Positions 21,150 through 31,059 of a DNA stretch of 64,000 nt are shown here, one piece after another (the stretch's first letter is position 1; each line of letters begins with the position of its first letter). The DNA lies in the NCBI GenBank assembly GCA_963575745.1, contig CAUYUJ010000170.1:219001-283000 (forward strand). The letters run 5' to 3'. Source of the stretch: Prorocentrum cordatum (lineage: Eukaryota > Sar > Dinophyceae > Prorocentrales > Prorocentraceae). The notes beneath the pieces are model-generated. The model was not told the DNA's origin, searched no databases, and was given only the letters and a program-made list of their open reading frames with translations. A program made the translations under genes and the position numbers.

Positions 21150-21495
21150 GATTCTCCTCCCCCTCTTCCTCCTCCTCCCCCTCAGCCTCCTCCTCCTCCT
21201 CCTCCTCCCCCTCCTCCTCCCAACCCCTCCCACTCCCCCTCCCCCTCCCCCCCCCTCCCCCTCCCCCTCCCCCTCCCCCCCTCCTCCCCTCCTCCCCTCC
21301 TCCTCTCCTCCTCCTCCTCCTCTCCTCCTCCTCCTCCTCCTCCTCCTCCCCCTCCTCCTCCTCCTTCCTCCTCCTCACTCCTCCTCCTGCCTCCTCCTCC
21401 TCCTCCTCCTCCTCCGCCTCCTCCTCATCCTCCTCCTCCTCCTCCTCCTCCTCCTCCTCCTCCTCCTCCTCTCCTCCTCCTCCTCCTCCTCCTGA
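21150..21495. repeat. (CTC)n / (CCCCCT)n pyrimidine tract
   Basis: Over 340 bp of pyrimidine-only sequence, with CCCCCT units near 21230-21290 and CTC elsewhere. Confidence 0.95.
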
Positions 21496-21786
21496 CAGCG
21501 GGCACCCACGACGGCGCAAGACGGCGCAAGGAAGCTCCCCAAGACGGCTCCGAGATGGCTCGGGAAGCCTCGACGCGGTTCTGAGGAGTGCTGGCGGAGC
21601 CCACGGCATCCACAGAACAGCCTCTGGGAACCAGCTTGGAAACCTGCACCCAACGCTCGCAGCGCCGCTCAGTGGAGGGCGCGATGCTGCGCGGAGCTGC
21701 GCGTTGTTGCGCGGCTGCGTTACTCTGGCGAGCTGCGAACAGATTTCCAAGAAGCTCCTGTGGATCGGACACGTACAGAAGGCACA

Positions 21787-21946
21787 AAATCCACCCCCAT
21801 AGTCAGCATTACGACCAGCGAAGCCGTTTAGTAATTAAGCGCGCCCGAGGAAGGAATCGGACAGGGCGGGGCTGCTTAGTAAACGCCCAGGGCCGTTTAG
21901 TAGACGCCAATTGTCGGGGTCTCGGTGGTTTCTCCTCCCTTGGATG
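21787..21946 (+). mobile_element. RepD element, copy 1
   Basis: Left ATCCACCCCCATAGTCAGC; interior AGGAAGGAATCGGACAGGGC, GGGGCTGCTTAGTAAACGCC, CAGGGCCGTTTAGTAGACGC; right GTCTCGGTGGTTTCTCCTCC. Ends are inverted (CCACC / GGTGG). Copies also at 39666 and 41180, all in this direction. Confidence 0.8.
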
Positions 21947-22297
21947 TCAGTGCAAGGACACCAACCGTGGCGCTCCTGCTAGGGCAACGTCTTCCAGGCA
22001 TCGAGAAGCTGACGTGCGGTGAAGGGCCAGCGGAAATAAAGCGTGAGGGCTGTGCAGGGGGAGGCCGGAGTAAGTAGACCTCTGCCCTCCAAGAGGTGTG
22101 AGCTTGTTCTAGGCGGCGAGCGAATGGGGGAACAGTTCGGGTTCGAGGTTCGAGGTTCGAGGTTTTCGGACGTCTTCGTTGATTCTCGGCGGTTTTCCAG
22201 CCTCGAGATGCTTGTCAGCAGCTGCGCCTCGCCGAGGGCGTTCCTGGGGTGCCCAGATCGTCCCGAACGGCCGCTGGAGACCTGACTTTTGACCCTA

Positions 22298-22395
22298 AAA
22301 CCACATTCGGCGGCGGGCGAGGGGGGGAAGTGAGAAGGAGAAGGCCTTCTCAGAAGGCGGCGGGACTTCTTAAAAGGCCCCCTGGGCCTTCTGAG
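22298..22395 (+). repeat. RepI dispersed repeat, copy 1
   Basis: GGCGGCGGGCGAGGGGGGGA, AGTGAGAAGGAGAAGGCC and TTCTCAGAAGGCGGC, followed by self-complementary AAGGCCCCCTGGGCCTT. The inverted copy is at 26205-26290. Confidence 0.75.
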
Positions 22396-22876
22396 AAGTC
22401 TCCTGTGTCGTAGGGAAGGCTTCGAAAGAAAACGTCTCAGAAGGCCCCGGGACTTCCGAGCCTTCCGAGAATCGGGGGTACGCAAACATGGATTGGCGAT
22501 CCATGGATTTGGCGCGCGGTCGCCTGATCCATGGATCGGGGGAGGTGCCCTCCCCAGAATGCGGCCGCTGCCGCCTCGCCCGGCGGTGGAAATCCGTGGA
22601 ACCGGGACGCGTCGCTAATCCACGCCCCCTTGATCCATGTTTGCGATCGCCTGAGAGGAGGCACCCTCCTCCTCACTTCCCCCCCGGGCTCGCCGCCGAT
22701 GCCTGGGGCGCAAAGGACCTCTGGGAGGAGCCAGCCACCGACCCGCGCCGACCCTGGCCGGGCACGCCCCCTTGGCCTCGGAGCTGCCCGGCCAGGGTCG
22801 TGTCGTGTCGTGTGCGGTTGGCGTCCTCTCCGGCGAAGGTTAAAAATCACCGAGTGGCCGTTCTCGAAGGGCGGGG

Positions 22877-22897
22877 CTCGAGCCAAAATGGACGCGG
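22877..22897 (-). other. Spliced-leader-like fragment (weak)
   Basis: Read on the minus strand, CCATTTTGGCTCGAG differs at one base from the 3' end of the dinoflagellate spliced leader (CCATTTTGGCTCAAG). The preceding bases CCGCGT only partly match. It may be a relic of a retroposed trans-spliced RNA or chance. Confidence 0.3.
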
Positions 22898-22938
22898 TGG
22901 AAGCAGAAGAAGAAGAAGAACAAACAAAAAACGCACAG

Positions 22939-23098
22939 ACATAATCGTTTGGCGCTCCGCGCGGATTGCTTGGATCCGCGCCGACCCCACTCCCTGGCGC
23001 GCGGAGCGTGCCAGGGGCGGCGCCGGAGACGCCGCCAGGGGGGGCCCAGCGCGGATCCAAGAAATCCGCGCGGAGCGCTTAAAGTTTATGCTTATGTG
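22939..23098. mobile_element. FB1 foldback element, copy 3
   Basis: Left ACATAATCGTTTGGCGCTCC then GCGCGGATTGCTTGGATCCG; right CGGATCCAAGAAATCCGCGC then GGAGCGCTTAAAGTTTATGC. Central GGCGGCGCCGGAGACGCCGC. Confidence 0.9.
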
Positions 23099-23216
23099 GC
23101 TTTCGCTCCGAGGAAGGAAGAAGAGACAAGCCCCCGCAATCCTGGCGACGGGGTGTGATGCGCGCGCGTCTCCTGGCAAATCCTTCCTCCTTCTACCTCT
23201 CCCCTCTCCGACAACG

Positions 23217-23475
23217 GCGACAACGACGACGACGACGACGACCCAAAATATGTTCCCCAAGCTCTGAACGTGTCCCCCGACTCCTTCCCGTGTCCATCCT
23301 GGCCAGGTTTCACCCCGGATCGACTTCTCACGGTCAGGGCCCGAAACGGGCCCACCAGAGAACGAAAACAACGAAAAGCCTCATCGACCCTTGATCTTCG
23401 ATCCCGCGCGATGACGGCGGCGGCGACGTCCGACGAAAAACGGCGACGGCGACGGCGTCGGCGACCACGACGACC

Positions 23476-23528
<53 letters not shown>

Positions 23529-24566
23529 AACCATGACGACAACGACGACAACGACGACGACGACGACAACGACGTCCAGCGCTCTGGGCCGGCGCCCGCC
23601 AAGCCTGGCGCCGCTGACGGTGCGCAGCAGCTGCTCCAGCAGGTCCCAGTCGGTGTCGCTCAGTCTGGCCAGGGGGGGGCGAGGGTGCCGCGAGCCTTCC
23701 CCGAGGAGGAGGAGGAGGAGGAGGAGGAGAAGTTGGAGGAGGAAGAGGAGGAGGAGGAGGAGGAGGAGGAGGAAGAGGAGAAGGAGGAGGAGGAGGAGGA
23801 TTCAGTGCGTGGTGACTCAGTCCGAGCCCACCCTGCCTTCCTACCCAGCGCCTGCCCTGCGCAATTGCGAGTGTTGCGGACCTCGCGTCGGCAACCTGGT
23901 CGCAAGTCTCTTTCTTTCTTTCTTTCTCTCTCTCTCTCTCTCACACACACCATGAGGGCAAGGGGCCACTGGACAGAGACAAGAGGAGGGAGAAGGAAGG
24001 AGAGAGGAGGGAGGAGGGAGGAGGGAGGAAGAGAAGGAAGAGGAGAAGAAGGAGGAGGAAGAGGAGGAGAAGGAGCAAAGGAAGGACGAGAGAGACGAGG
24101 AGGAGGACGAGGAGGAGAGGAGGAGGAGGAGAGGAGAGGAGGGAGGAGAGAGAGGGAGGAGAGGCAGGAGGGAGGAGGCAGGGGGGAGGAGGAGGGAGGA
24201 GGAGGAGGAGGAGGAGGGAGGAGGAGGAGGAGGAGGAGGAGGAGGAGGAGGAGAGGAGGGGAGGAGGAGAGGAGGAGGAGCAGGAGGAGGAGTTGGAGGA
24301 GGAGGAGGAGGAGGAGGAGGCGCCAGGCCACACAGCCACTGTGGGACAAGCAGCTGCATCGGGTCGGGCCCTCTGCAGAGGCCTCGCCTCCTCTCTTCCT
24401 CGCGCGGCGCGGCGCGGCGGGCCGGCGGCGCGCGCGCGGTCGGGGCCGCACGGCGAGGCGCGCAGTGCGAAGGACGAGACGGGCTGGGCGCAGAGGCCAT
24501 GGGGGGGGGAGAGGGCGTACGCGGCGCATTCGTCGCGCCGCGAGGACGACCGCGACGACGAGGGAG

Positions 24567-24610
<44 letters not shown>

Positions 24611-24700
24611 TGGCGGCGGCGGCGACGACGACCACGACGACAACGGCGACGACGGCGAAGATGACGACGGCGAGGACGACGGCGGCGACTTCGTATACGT
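23217..24700. repeat. Series of ACG and GGA tracts
   Basis: (ACG)n near 23217-23245 and 23430-23576, (GAG)n at 23700-23805, (CT)n at 23919-23950, purine-only GGA/GAG at 23972-24322, and (ACG)n at 24569-24700. Frames of 500-630 aa span this block but consist of triplet-repeat translations on both strands and are not annotated as genes. No recognised domain in the GC-rich linkers. Confidence 0.9.
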
Positions 24701-25144
24701 CGGCTGCGAGGACGAGGCTGGCAGGCCGCAGAGGGCATGGAGGAGGCGCATGGGGCGGCGCGGGGGCGAAGTTCGGCTTGAAGGGGGGCATAGGGTCCCA
24801 CAGCGAGGCCCCACGGGGCGATCAGCACGGACAGGGCCGCGCGGCCGCGGCGCCCGAGGCCAGCGGCCCTTACTCGCGCAGCACCGCCCGGAGGAGGAGG
24901 TGCCCGAGCACTGCCGGGGGCAGCGGACAGGGCTGCCCCTGTGGGCCCCTGCTCTGGCCGAGACCGGCGCGCTCCTCTGGGACGCCCACCACGACAGCCC
25001 CAGCGTGGTGGTCGGCCGATGCATCGACTGGCGCCCAGGTGAGCGCCCCCCGAGCAGGAGAGGCGCGGCACCGGCAGGAGAGGGAGACGAGGCCTGCCCA
25101 GGTCTATGGGGCGCCCTGGAGTCTCGCGGGACCCGGGGGGCCAG
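24701..25144. other. GC-rich linker, no gene recognised
   Basis: Open on both strands with no family signature; nothing else to report. Confidence 0.5.
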
Positions 25145-25360
25145 AATCGGAGGCCGCCCAAGGAGGGGTCCGAGCAGATGGGGTCCGAGAGTCGTGCGCA
25201 TCGCCGATGCACCGGCGATACTGCGGCGACGTCGGCGATGCATCGGCGCAACGGCGCAGATAACATCGGGCTCCACACCGAGCCGCATCGCCAATGCGTC
25301 GGCGATGCGGTGCGGTCCTGCGACCCCGCCTGCTCGGACCCCACCCGGGGAGGCCTGGCA
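25145..25360 (+). mobile_element. RepJ element, copy 2
   Basis: Left GGTCCGAGCAGATGGGGTCC; interior GCATCGCCGATGCACCGGCG and AACATCGGGCTCCACACCGA; right TGCTCGGACCCCACCCGGGG then AGGCC. Matches 4449-4663 in order and direction. Confidence 0.8.
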
Positions 25361-25643
25361 GTGCCCGTGCCCGCTACCTCCCGTGGGGCCCCCGAGCACA
25401 GGCACCCCAGGCGGCGGACGTTGAGAGGCAACGACAGAGGGGAACTGGCACAGGAGGGGAAACATGGACCTGGACTCGGCGACACGTCGCCGAGACGTGG
25501 GCGATGGGCCCCCGATCATGAATCCGCACGTTCCTGGGCCCAGGGAGGCCATCGGGCCCCTCTATATCGGCGATCAATGGGCGGTAGGGGGTCGACGCAT
25601 CCCCCCTGTGATGGGCCCATTTTCCACCATCACTACCACTTGT

Positions 25644-25697
25644 AGGAGAAGGAGGAGGAGGAGGAGGAGGAGGAGGAGGAGGAGGAGGAGGAGGAGG
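25644..25697. repeat. (GGA)n tract
   Basis: Purine-only triplet run. Confidence 0.9.
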
Positions 25698-25868
25698 ACC
25701 TGCTCATCCTCCCTTCTCCCCCGTCCTACATACGGCATGGCAGTGGTGGAGAATCTGCCGATCAGCCATACGCCTATCACCGCCCGTGGTTGCCCCGGAG
25801 ACGTGCGCCAGTTCCCGCCCCGGCGGGAGCAGGGGCCAACGCCCGCCCGAGCTGACACCCGCACAGTG

Positions 25869-26065
25869 AGCTGCCCCGATACGCGGCACGCAGCACGAAG
25901 CGTGTCGACACGGAGCGCAACGGCGCAGACTGAGAACACAGCTCTGGCGCGGTGCGTTCGCCCGGACGGGCACCAGCACGTGCCGAGCCGACACGCACCG
26001 TGTTCAGGGCGGAGGCTCTGAGCACGGTGCGTCCTGCTTTTTCAAAGCGGGCGTATCGGGGCAGC
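25869..26065 (+). mobile_element. RepC element, copy 2 (complete)
   Basis: Perfect terminal inverted repeats of at least 13 bp: GCTGCCCCGATACGC / GCGTATCGGGGCAGC. Interior has ACTGAGAACACAGCTCTGGC, GCGGTGCGTTCGCC and GAGCACGGTGCGTCCTGC. Same size and direction as the copy at 39425. Confidence 0.85.
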
Positions 26066-26204
26066 CGCAGGCACGTGCAGTGGGCGAATTCCGCCTCGGG
26101 GGCCGCCGCGCGGGCGCGGCGACCCCTCTGTGGCTCACTCGGCCTCGTCGCTGGCGGGCTGCGCCTCTGTGGCCTCCTGCACCTGCAGGGGGCACCAGAA
26201 AAAA

Positions 26205-26290
26205 CTCTCGGAAGGCGCGGGGTCTTCTGAGAAGTGCAGCCGCCTTCTGAGGAGGCCCTCTCCTTCTCACTTCCCCCCCTCGCCCGCCGC
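26205..26290 (-). repeat. RepI dispersed repeat, copy 2
   Basis: Inverted relative to 22298: GCCGCCTTCTGAGGAGGCCC, TCTCCTTCTCACTTCCCCC, CTCGCCCGCCGCCGAGAC. Confidence 0.75.
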
Positions 26291-26297
26291 CGAGACA

Positions 26298-26830
26298 CGG
26301 GAGCACCGATACCGCTGCTCCCTGGACCTCTCCCAGGGTGCGGTCTGGCCAGAACTCGAGGACCCTTTCGCCGCAGCGACGAGGGCCCTCCAGGACGAGC
26401 CGCGGCATCGGTATCTTGTCACCCTCTGGATTTACGCGGCGGGTTCCGAAAACCCTTGCCCAGAATACCTTGCCATCTCTTGGGAGACCGATCTTACTTC
26501 CGCCAGCCTTCCTCCGGCTTCCGCCGGCGGAGGCAGCCTCGTCTTGCTTCCGCCGCCCTCCGTCGAGTCCGAGACATCAACCACCACGAGCCCCGAAGCA
26601 GGCGAGGCCCCTCTCTGGGACGCATCGTGTGCGTGCCGATGTGCCTCCTGGGGGGACCAAAGAAGGTACCAATACCGCTACTGATACCTCTACTCCCCGG
26701 TCCTCTCGCCGGCTGCGTTCTGACCAGGAATTCGAGGCGAATCCAGCGGTGGCAGCGAGGGCAGCCCAGGAGGCCCAGAAAGGGGAAAACGAGGGGAGGG
26801 TAGAGGTATGGGCACCTTTTCCTCCTCTGA
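26298..26830 (+). mobile_element. RepL elements (partial 26298-26400; full 26655-26830)
   Basis: The full copy starts GGGGACCAAAGAAGGTACCA and ends with the inverse TATGGGCACCTTTTCCTCC. It contains GCGTTCTGACCAGGAATTCG and AGCGGTGGCAGCGAGGGC. The partial copy has GATACCGCTGCTCCCTGGAC and GGTCTGGCCAGAACTCGAGG. A third copy is inverted at 40005. Confidence 0.65.
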
Positions 26831-27235
26831 GATTTGCCCTCTTCGGACCTCGCCGTTCAGGGCCTCCCGCATGCCGTCCCGCACGCCCTCCGCCGCAAAG
26901 GTCGGCTGCCTTGAGTATCGTTTAACCGATCCCCATCCCCAGCGGCGTGGCCTGGGCCCCACTGGCCGATCTGCCCCCCTAAGATGGGGGTATAGGCCGC
27001 ATCCTTCGGGTTCCGAGGGGCGCATGCCCAACTGGGGGGGGTAATTTGGTTGGGGGTCTCGAAGGGGATGGGGCCGGGGATGGGGATCGGCTAAACCCAG
27101 ACATGACCGCGTCGTGACCAAAACGCGGGACGGGAGCTTTCTGGCCAGCTTCGGCCTCGGGGGGCTCCCGCCCGGCCTCGGGACCGTCAAACAACGACTC
27201 GGGATGCAAAACCGACCCCGGGGATTCCCTTAGAG

Positions 27236-27388
27236 GGACACATGTGAACCCTACCCCTACCCCCCACGATTCAGAGGGGGGAGGGTGGGGTTCACTTCGT
27301 TCGGGAGCTCCCGAACGGAGTGACGGAGTGAACCCCCCCCCTCAGAAATCGTGGGGGGTAGGGGGAGGTTCACATGTGGCCCCCTATG
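27236..27388. mobile_element. RepA foldback element, copy 2
   Basis: ACACATGTGAACCCTACCCC ... GGTTCACATGTGGCCCC, with the same central CTCGGGAGCTCCCGAACGNA palindrome as 2725. Confidence 0.85.
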
Positions 27389-27429
27389 TCCCTGGGGCCG
27401 GTTTTTCATCCCGAGTCGTTTTTGACGGT

Positions 27430-27630
27430 CCCCATCGGAACAGGGCCTTTCGGAAAGGGCCTCCTCCGATGCATGGGGAAAGGGCCCTGAAGTCCAGGCC
27501 CTCTCCCCGGCCTTGAGAAAGGGCCTTCCTCCAGGCCCTCTCGGAAAGGGCCTCTCGGAGAGGGCCTTCCTCCGGGCCCTTGCGGAAAGGGCCTTTCGAT
27601 GTCCGGGCCCCTTCCGAGAGGGCCTGGACT
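27430..27630. repeat. GGGCCTTTCGGAAAGGGCC-type repeat
   Basis: Degenerate tandem of about 18-27 bp words (AAAGGGCCTTCCTCC, GGGCCCTCTCGG), many self-complementary. Confidence 0.75.
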
Positions 27631-27689
27631 CCCGGGGGGCGCCGCCCTGCAGACATCACGACGCCGCATGCCTGGCAACGACTACCCAG

Positions 27690-27840
27690 CCTCGAACTTA
27701 TCCCTATCCCTAAGATGGGTGAGCAAAAAGCGAGGACAATCTTGGGGATAGACCCTCAGAAACCGAGGGAATCCTTAAGATCGGCATCGAGGTGAGGTGA
27801 TGCCAAACATAGGGATAGGGATATGTTTCAAATTGGTAAA
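27690..27840 (+). mobile_element. RepN inverted-repeat element, copy 1
   Basis: Left CTTATCCCTATCCCTAAG; right ATAGGGATAGGGATATG (inverted). Interior GCGAGGACAATCTTGGGG and CTTAAGATCGGCATCGAGGT. A close second copy is at 54878. Confidence 0.8.
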
Positions 27841-27845
27841 CTTAT

Positions 27846-28032
27846 GTCGGACGCGTCTCCCTACAGGGGGATTTTCGACGAAAAATGAAAAATACCCCAA
27901 AAGTACCCCGAAAAGGTCCAAAAATACCCCCAAAAAAGTCCCCAGACTATTTTTGCATTATTTGTCGACTATTCCTGGGGTGCTTTTTATTTTTCGTCGA
28001 AAATCCCCCTGTAGGGGGACAGGCCCGACTTA
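27846..28032 (+). mobile_element. T1 element, copy G (rebuilt right end)
   Basis: Left GTCGGACGCGTCTCCCTACA then GGGGGATTTTCGACGAAAAA; right TTTTTCGTCGAAAATCCCCC then TGTAGGGGGACAGGCCCGAC. The right end is an inverted copy of the left end, beyond the usual T1 match, so arms are longer (about 40 bp) than in other copies. Confidence 0.9.
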
Positions 28033-28202
28033 ATGGTAAACGACACCGATCTGCCTCGCGGTGCCCGCCGCGGGGAGCCACCAGGCGCCGGGCCGGCACC
28101 GGCAGCCGCCCCCCGCCAGCGCGAGGGCGCGGCTCGCCAGCAGCAGGGACCACGGGGGCCAGGGACGCTCTTCGGCGGCAAGGCGCGGGAGCCCCGCCCA
28201 GA

Positions 28203-28399
28203 GACGTGACGAAGCAACAGCACACACCCATACCCATAGGGGGGTCGGAGAGGGCTATGGGTGCGTGTTGTCGAATGGGGGTCCCCGCTCGAACAGGAGC
28301 GTTCCCCCAGGGTCCGACAACCCGCACCCATACCCAGAGCCAGTCCTCCTCCCAAGGACCCCCCTATGGGTATGGGTGTGTTGTTCGTTCGTGAGACAC
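28203..28399. mobile_element. Hairpin element with about 85-bp arms
   Basis: Left ACACACCCATACCCATAGGG, then GCTATGGGTGCGTGTTGTCG and GGGGGTCCCCGCTC. Right GAGCGTTCCCCCAGGGTCCG, ACAACCCGCACCCATACCC and CCCCCTATGGGTATGGGTGT. The flanks GTGACGAAGCAAC and GTTCGTTCGTGAG also pair partly. No coding frame. Confidence 0.85.
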
Positions 28400-28569
28400 G
28401 ATCGCGGCGCAGTGGAAAAACAAAATCGGGGCGGGAGGTTCTTGGCCAGCTTCGGCCTCGGGGGGCCCTCGCCAGGCCTCGGGAGATCGTCAGAAGAGGA
28501 CGCAGGAGGAAGAGCCGGCCCCGGAGAAGGGGTCTGGACTTCTGGGGGCGCCGTCCTGAAAAAGTCAGG

Positions 28570-29221
28570 GCTTCACATGTCTGGGCGTATACCATCTAAG
28601 TTCAGTCTTCAGCGTCGACTAGCGTCGAGTAGCGTCTGGAGTTGATGAGACAGCGCCGATGTAGCGTCGGTTAGCGTCGATTTAGCGTCGATTCGCAAGA
28701 GCCGACAAGATGGTATGGGAGGCTCCCATGAGTTGCCACCGAAGGATTCCGAGGAAGAAACAATGGCATGTTCACACCATTCCTGGGTGCGTGGCACGTG
28801 GGTGAAGTGGGATTCCGTGGTCTGGACTCTGCTTGTTGTTGTCATCGTTCCCCCCCGACCCCCTGGCGACCCATCCGCGACCCAACCCGCGACCCGCCCT
28901 GCGACCCACCGGCGACGTGCCCGCGACCCACCCCGCGCCCGCCCCCATCGCTCTTATCAGCAACAGCGAGATGCTACGCAGATTATTGCACTGTGGCTGC
29001 GTGGTATGTGGTGCAAGCTGTGCGGTGCAGGCTGCGTGATGCAGTATACGAGCAGGCGGCCACGGGGCGGCTACGGGCGGCAACGTGGCAAAACCTCGCC
29101 AGACCCACCCAGCGCACGAGGCGGCCACGGGGTGGCCACGGGCGGCATCGTGGCCGAATCCTCGCCGGACCCAACCAATCCCTGAATCAGAGAAGTGTCA
29201 GCCCCTGAGTGCAAGCACTGT
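28570..29221. other. Short-repeat intergenic stretch
   Basis: TAGCGTCG units at 28605-28695, GCGACCC/CGACCCA units at 28855-28945 and a GGCGGCCACGGGG duplication at 29050-29160. No exon can be supported, though the open frame of the LRR exon to the right extends into it as far as 29071. Confidence 0.6.
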
Positions 29222-29275
29222 TTAGTTCCGAGCGGATTGATTGAATCCGCGCGGAGCTCCGAACGTTTATGTTGA
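29222..29275. mobile_element. FB1 half element or mini-hairpin
   Basis: GTTCCGAGCGGATTGATTGA with ATCCGCGCGGAGCTCCGAAC forms a near-complete palindrome and continues into CGTTTATGTTGAAG, like an FB1 end. Lies immediately 3' (minus strand) of the last recognisable LRR codons. Confidence 0.7.
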
Positions 29276-29289
29276 AGCCGTTGTTTTCT

Positions 29290-30299
29290 TCCTCGAGGAT
29301 TGCCCTGCAAGTTCACGCCGTCAGCCCACGCCACCCGCCTGGCGCTCAGGGGCAGCGCTGAGAGCTTGTTGTGGGACAGGTCCAACCTCCCGACCTCCGA
29401 TAGGTGGTCGAAGAAGGCCCACGGCAGCCAGCTGAGGCTGTTGTGCGACAGGTCCAGCGACGAGAGGCACTGCATCTCAGCGCCGAAATCGTCAGGGAGT
29501 CCCCAGAGCTTGTTGTTAGAAAGATCCAAGGTCTCCAGCGAATTCAGATTGTCGATCTGCGGCAGCAGCTCCATCTCATTGGAGGACACGTCGCACCGCT
29601 GCAGATTGTGCAGGGACCCGAAGCTCCTGGGCAGGCCCACGAGTCCATTGTGGGAAAGGTCGACCGTGCGTAGCTCCACGAGGTCTCCCATTTCGGCGGG
29701 CAGCAGGTAGATCGAGTTGTGGGCCAAGTCCAGCTCGCGCAAAGACGCCAGCTGGGTGAACGTGTGGGGCAGGTGCTGTATCCTGTTGGACCTTAGGTTC
29801 AAGACCCGCAGCAAGCTCAGCGACCCCATGTTGTCCGGGAGCGCCGACAGCTGGTTGTGCGATGCGTCCTGGGGAAACGAAGAGCAGCGATGCTGCTACA
29901 GACCTGTCCTGGGGCGCCCCCTGGGCAGGACTTCGATGCAACTCCAACCGTGGCGGCGACGGAAGAGCAACTGCACTCCACATCCTTCAAGAAGCAGCCC
30001 CCCGCGCCAACCTGTCCGGCGCCTCTTGCCCGCCCCCCCACGCGCCCCAAACCCACCCCCTCTGGCTCCGCAGCCTCCCCACGCCCCCCGAAGGACAGCG
30101 GTTTCCCACCCCCCCACGCGGTCCACTCCCCACGCTTATTGAGAGACCTGGAGTAGCAGTACTTTCCCCTCCTCTGAACGTCCAGCTCCAACAGCCCCCG
30201 CAACTCAGAGAAGGTCTGGGGCAGCTCGCGCAACTGGCGGCCGTTCAGGTCCAGCCGGCTGCGGCCCTTGAGCTCGGCGAGGTCGTCCACACCAGTGAC
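29290..30299 (-). CDS. Leucine-rich-repeat protein, two internal exons
   Basis: Exon a, 30183-30299: begins after a pyrimidine-rich acceptor (CTGCTCTTCCAAG) and encodes 39 codons including LDLNGRQLRELPQTF. Exon b, about 29290-29868: encodes seven or eight LRR units of the LxxLDLSxNxLxxLP type (SLETLDLSNNKLWGLP, LSSLDLSHNSLSWLP, VGRLDLSHNKLSALP) and ends in NLQGNP, typical of the last unit of an array. Joining LLEL to DASHNQLSALP restores one continuous repeat. That needs an intron from GAC(GTTCAG) at 30182 to AG at 29869, i.e. a GA donor; a GT donor at 30179 would add one Asp. Such proteins usually mediate protein binding, and no catalytic domain is visible here. Upstream exons are not found, and the 3' splice boundary near NLQG is uncertain. 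The open frame continues to 29071 through FB1 and repeat sequence, which I regard as intronic. Confidence 0.85.
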
Positions 30300-30344
30300 C
30301 TTGGAAGAGCAGAAAGCTACATGTATAGTTAATGCATCTGTATC

Positions 30345-30446
30345 TCTATCTCTCTCTCTCTCTCTCTCCCTTTCTCCCTCTCTCTCTCTCTCGTTGTTTG
30401 TTTTGGTATCTCTCTCTCTCTCTCTCTCCTTTTCTCCCTCTCTCTA
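30345..30446. repeat. (CT)n tracts
   Basis: Two CTCTCT blocks separated by GTTGTTTGTTTTGGTATCTC; they lie in the presumed upstream intron of the LRR gene. Confidence 0.9.
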
Positions 30447-30850
30447 TACACAACCTCGATGGACCCAAATATCGGGGCGATGGCGGAAAAAACGGGGGGG
30501 AGGTGGTGACGGTGATGCTCTCTTGTTCGGGTAGCAGTTCCGGGGGCCCTGGCTTGGCTCAAGGCCCCTGCCATTCCCAGGAACCTGATGCCCCAGGGTG
30601 GTGGGTAGGTTGTTCTGAAACAGCCGAGCGCATCAGCCCAAATGTCATCAGAGGTTGGGAGGTTGTAGAAGATACACTTACGTGTTGACAAACGGAGGCG
30701 TACCCTCGATGGACCGTAATACTGGTATGATAGCGGAAAACGGAAGGGGAGGAGGTGACGGTGATACACCCTTTTTCGGGTGGCGGTTCCGGGGGCCCTG
30801 GCCCAGGGCCCCTGCCACTCCCAGGGACTCGACGCCCTCCCTTGCGATGG
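30447..30850 (+). repeat. 155-bp duplication flanking RepK copy 1
   Basis: 30447-30600 and 30695-30850 share CCTCGATGGACC, GAGGTGGTGACGGTGAT or GGAGGTGACGGTGATAC, TTCCGGGGGCCCTGGC and CCCCTGCCA. Between them 30610-30705 (TCTGAAACAGCCGAGCGCAT, GATACACTTACGTGTTG) is a repeat also found at 35136-35225. Confidence 0.75.
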
Positions 30851-31059
30851 GAGTGAGACGCCAACGAACGGAGGTGGGGACAGGATACGCGGAGGTGAAG
30901 GGGATGCCGGGGCCTCGCCCAGACTATGCGAGCGTCGGGACCCGCCCACCTCCTCACCTCGTCCCTTCTTCTCCTGTCCGCGGCATTGTCGCCGCATTCG
31001 CCACCGCGCGCGCGCAGAGGCCGAGAGGCGTTGTCTCGAAGCCTTGCCCATCCCCCATA

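Noticed and set aside
23660-25552. Minus and plus frames of 500-630 residues
   Set aside because: They are made of triplet repeats (Ser/Leu/Pro/Arg or Glu/Asp) and GC-rich linkers with no domain on either strand.
27690-27840. Internal telomere repeat
   Set aside because: Only two CCCTA words at each end of a dispersed 150-bp element, with no tandem array.
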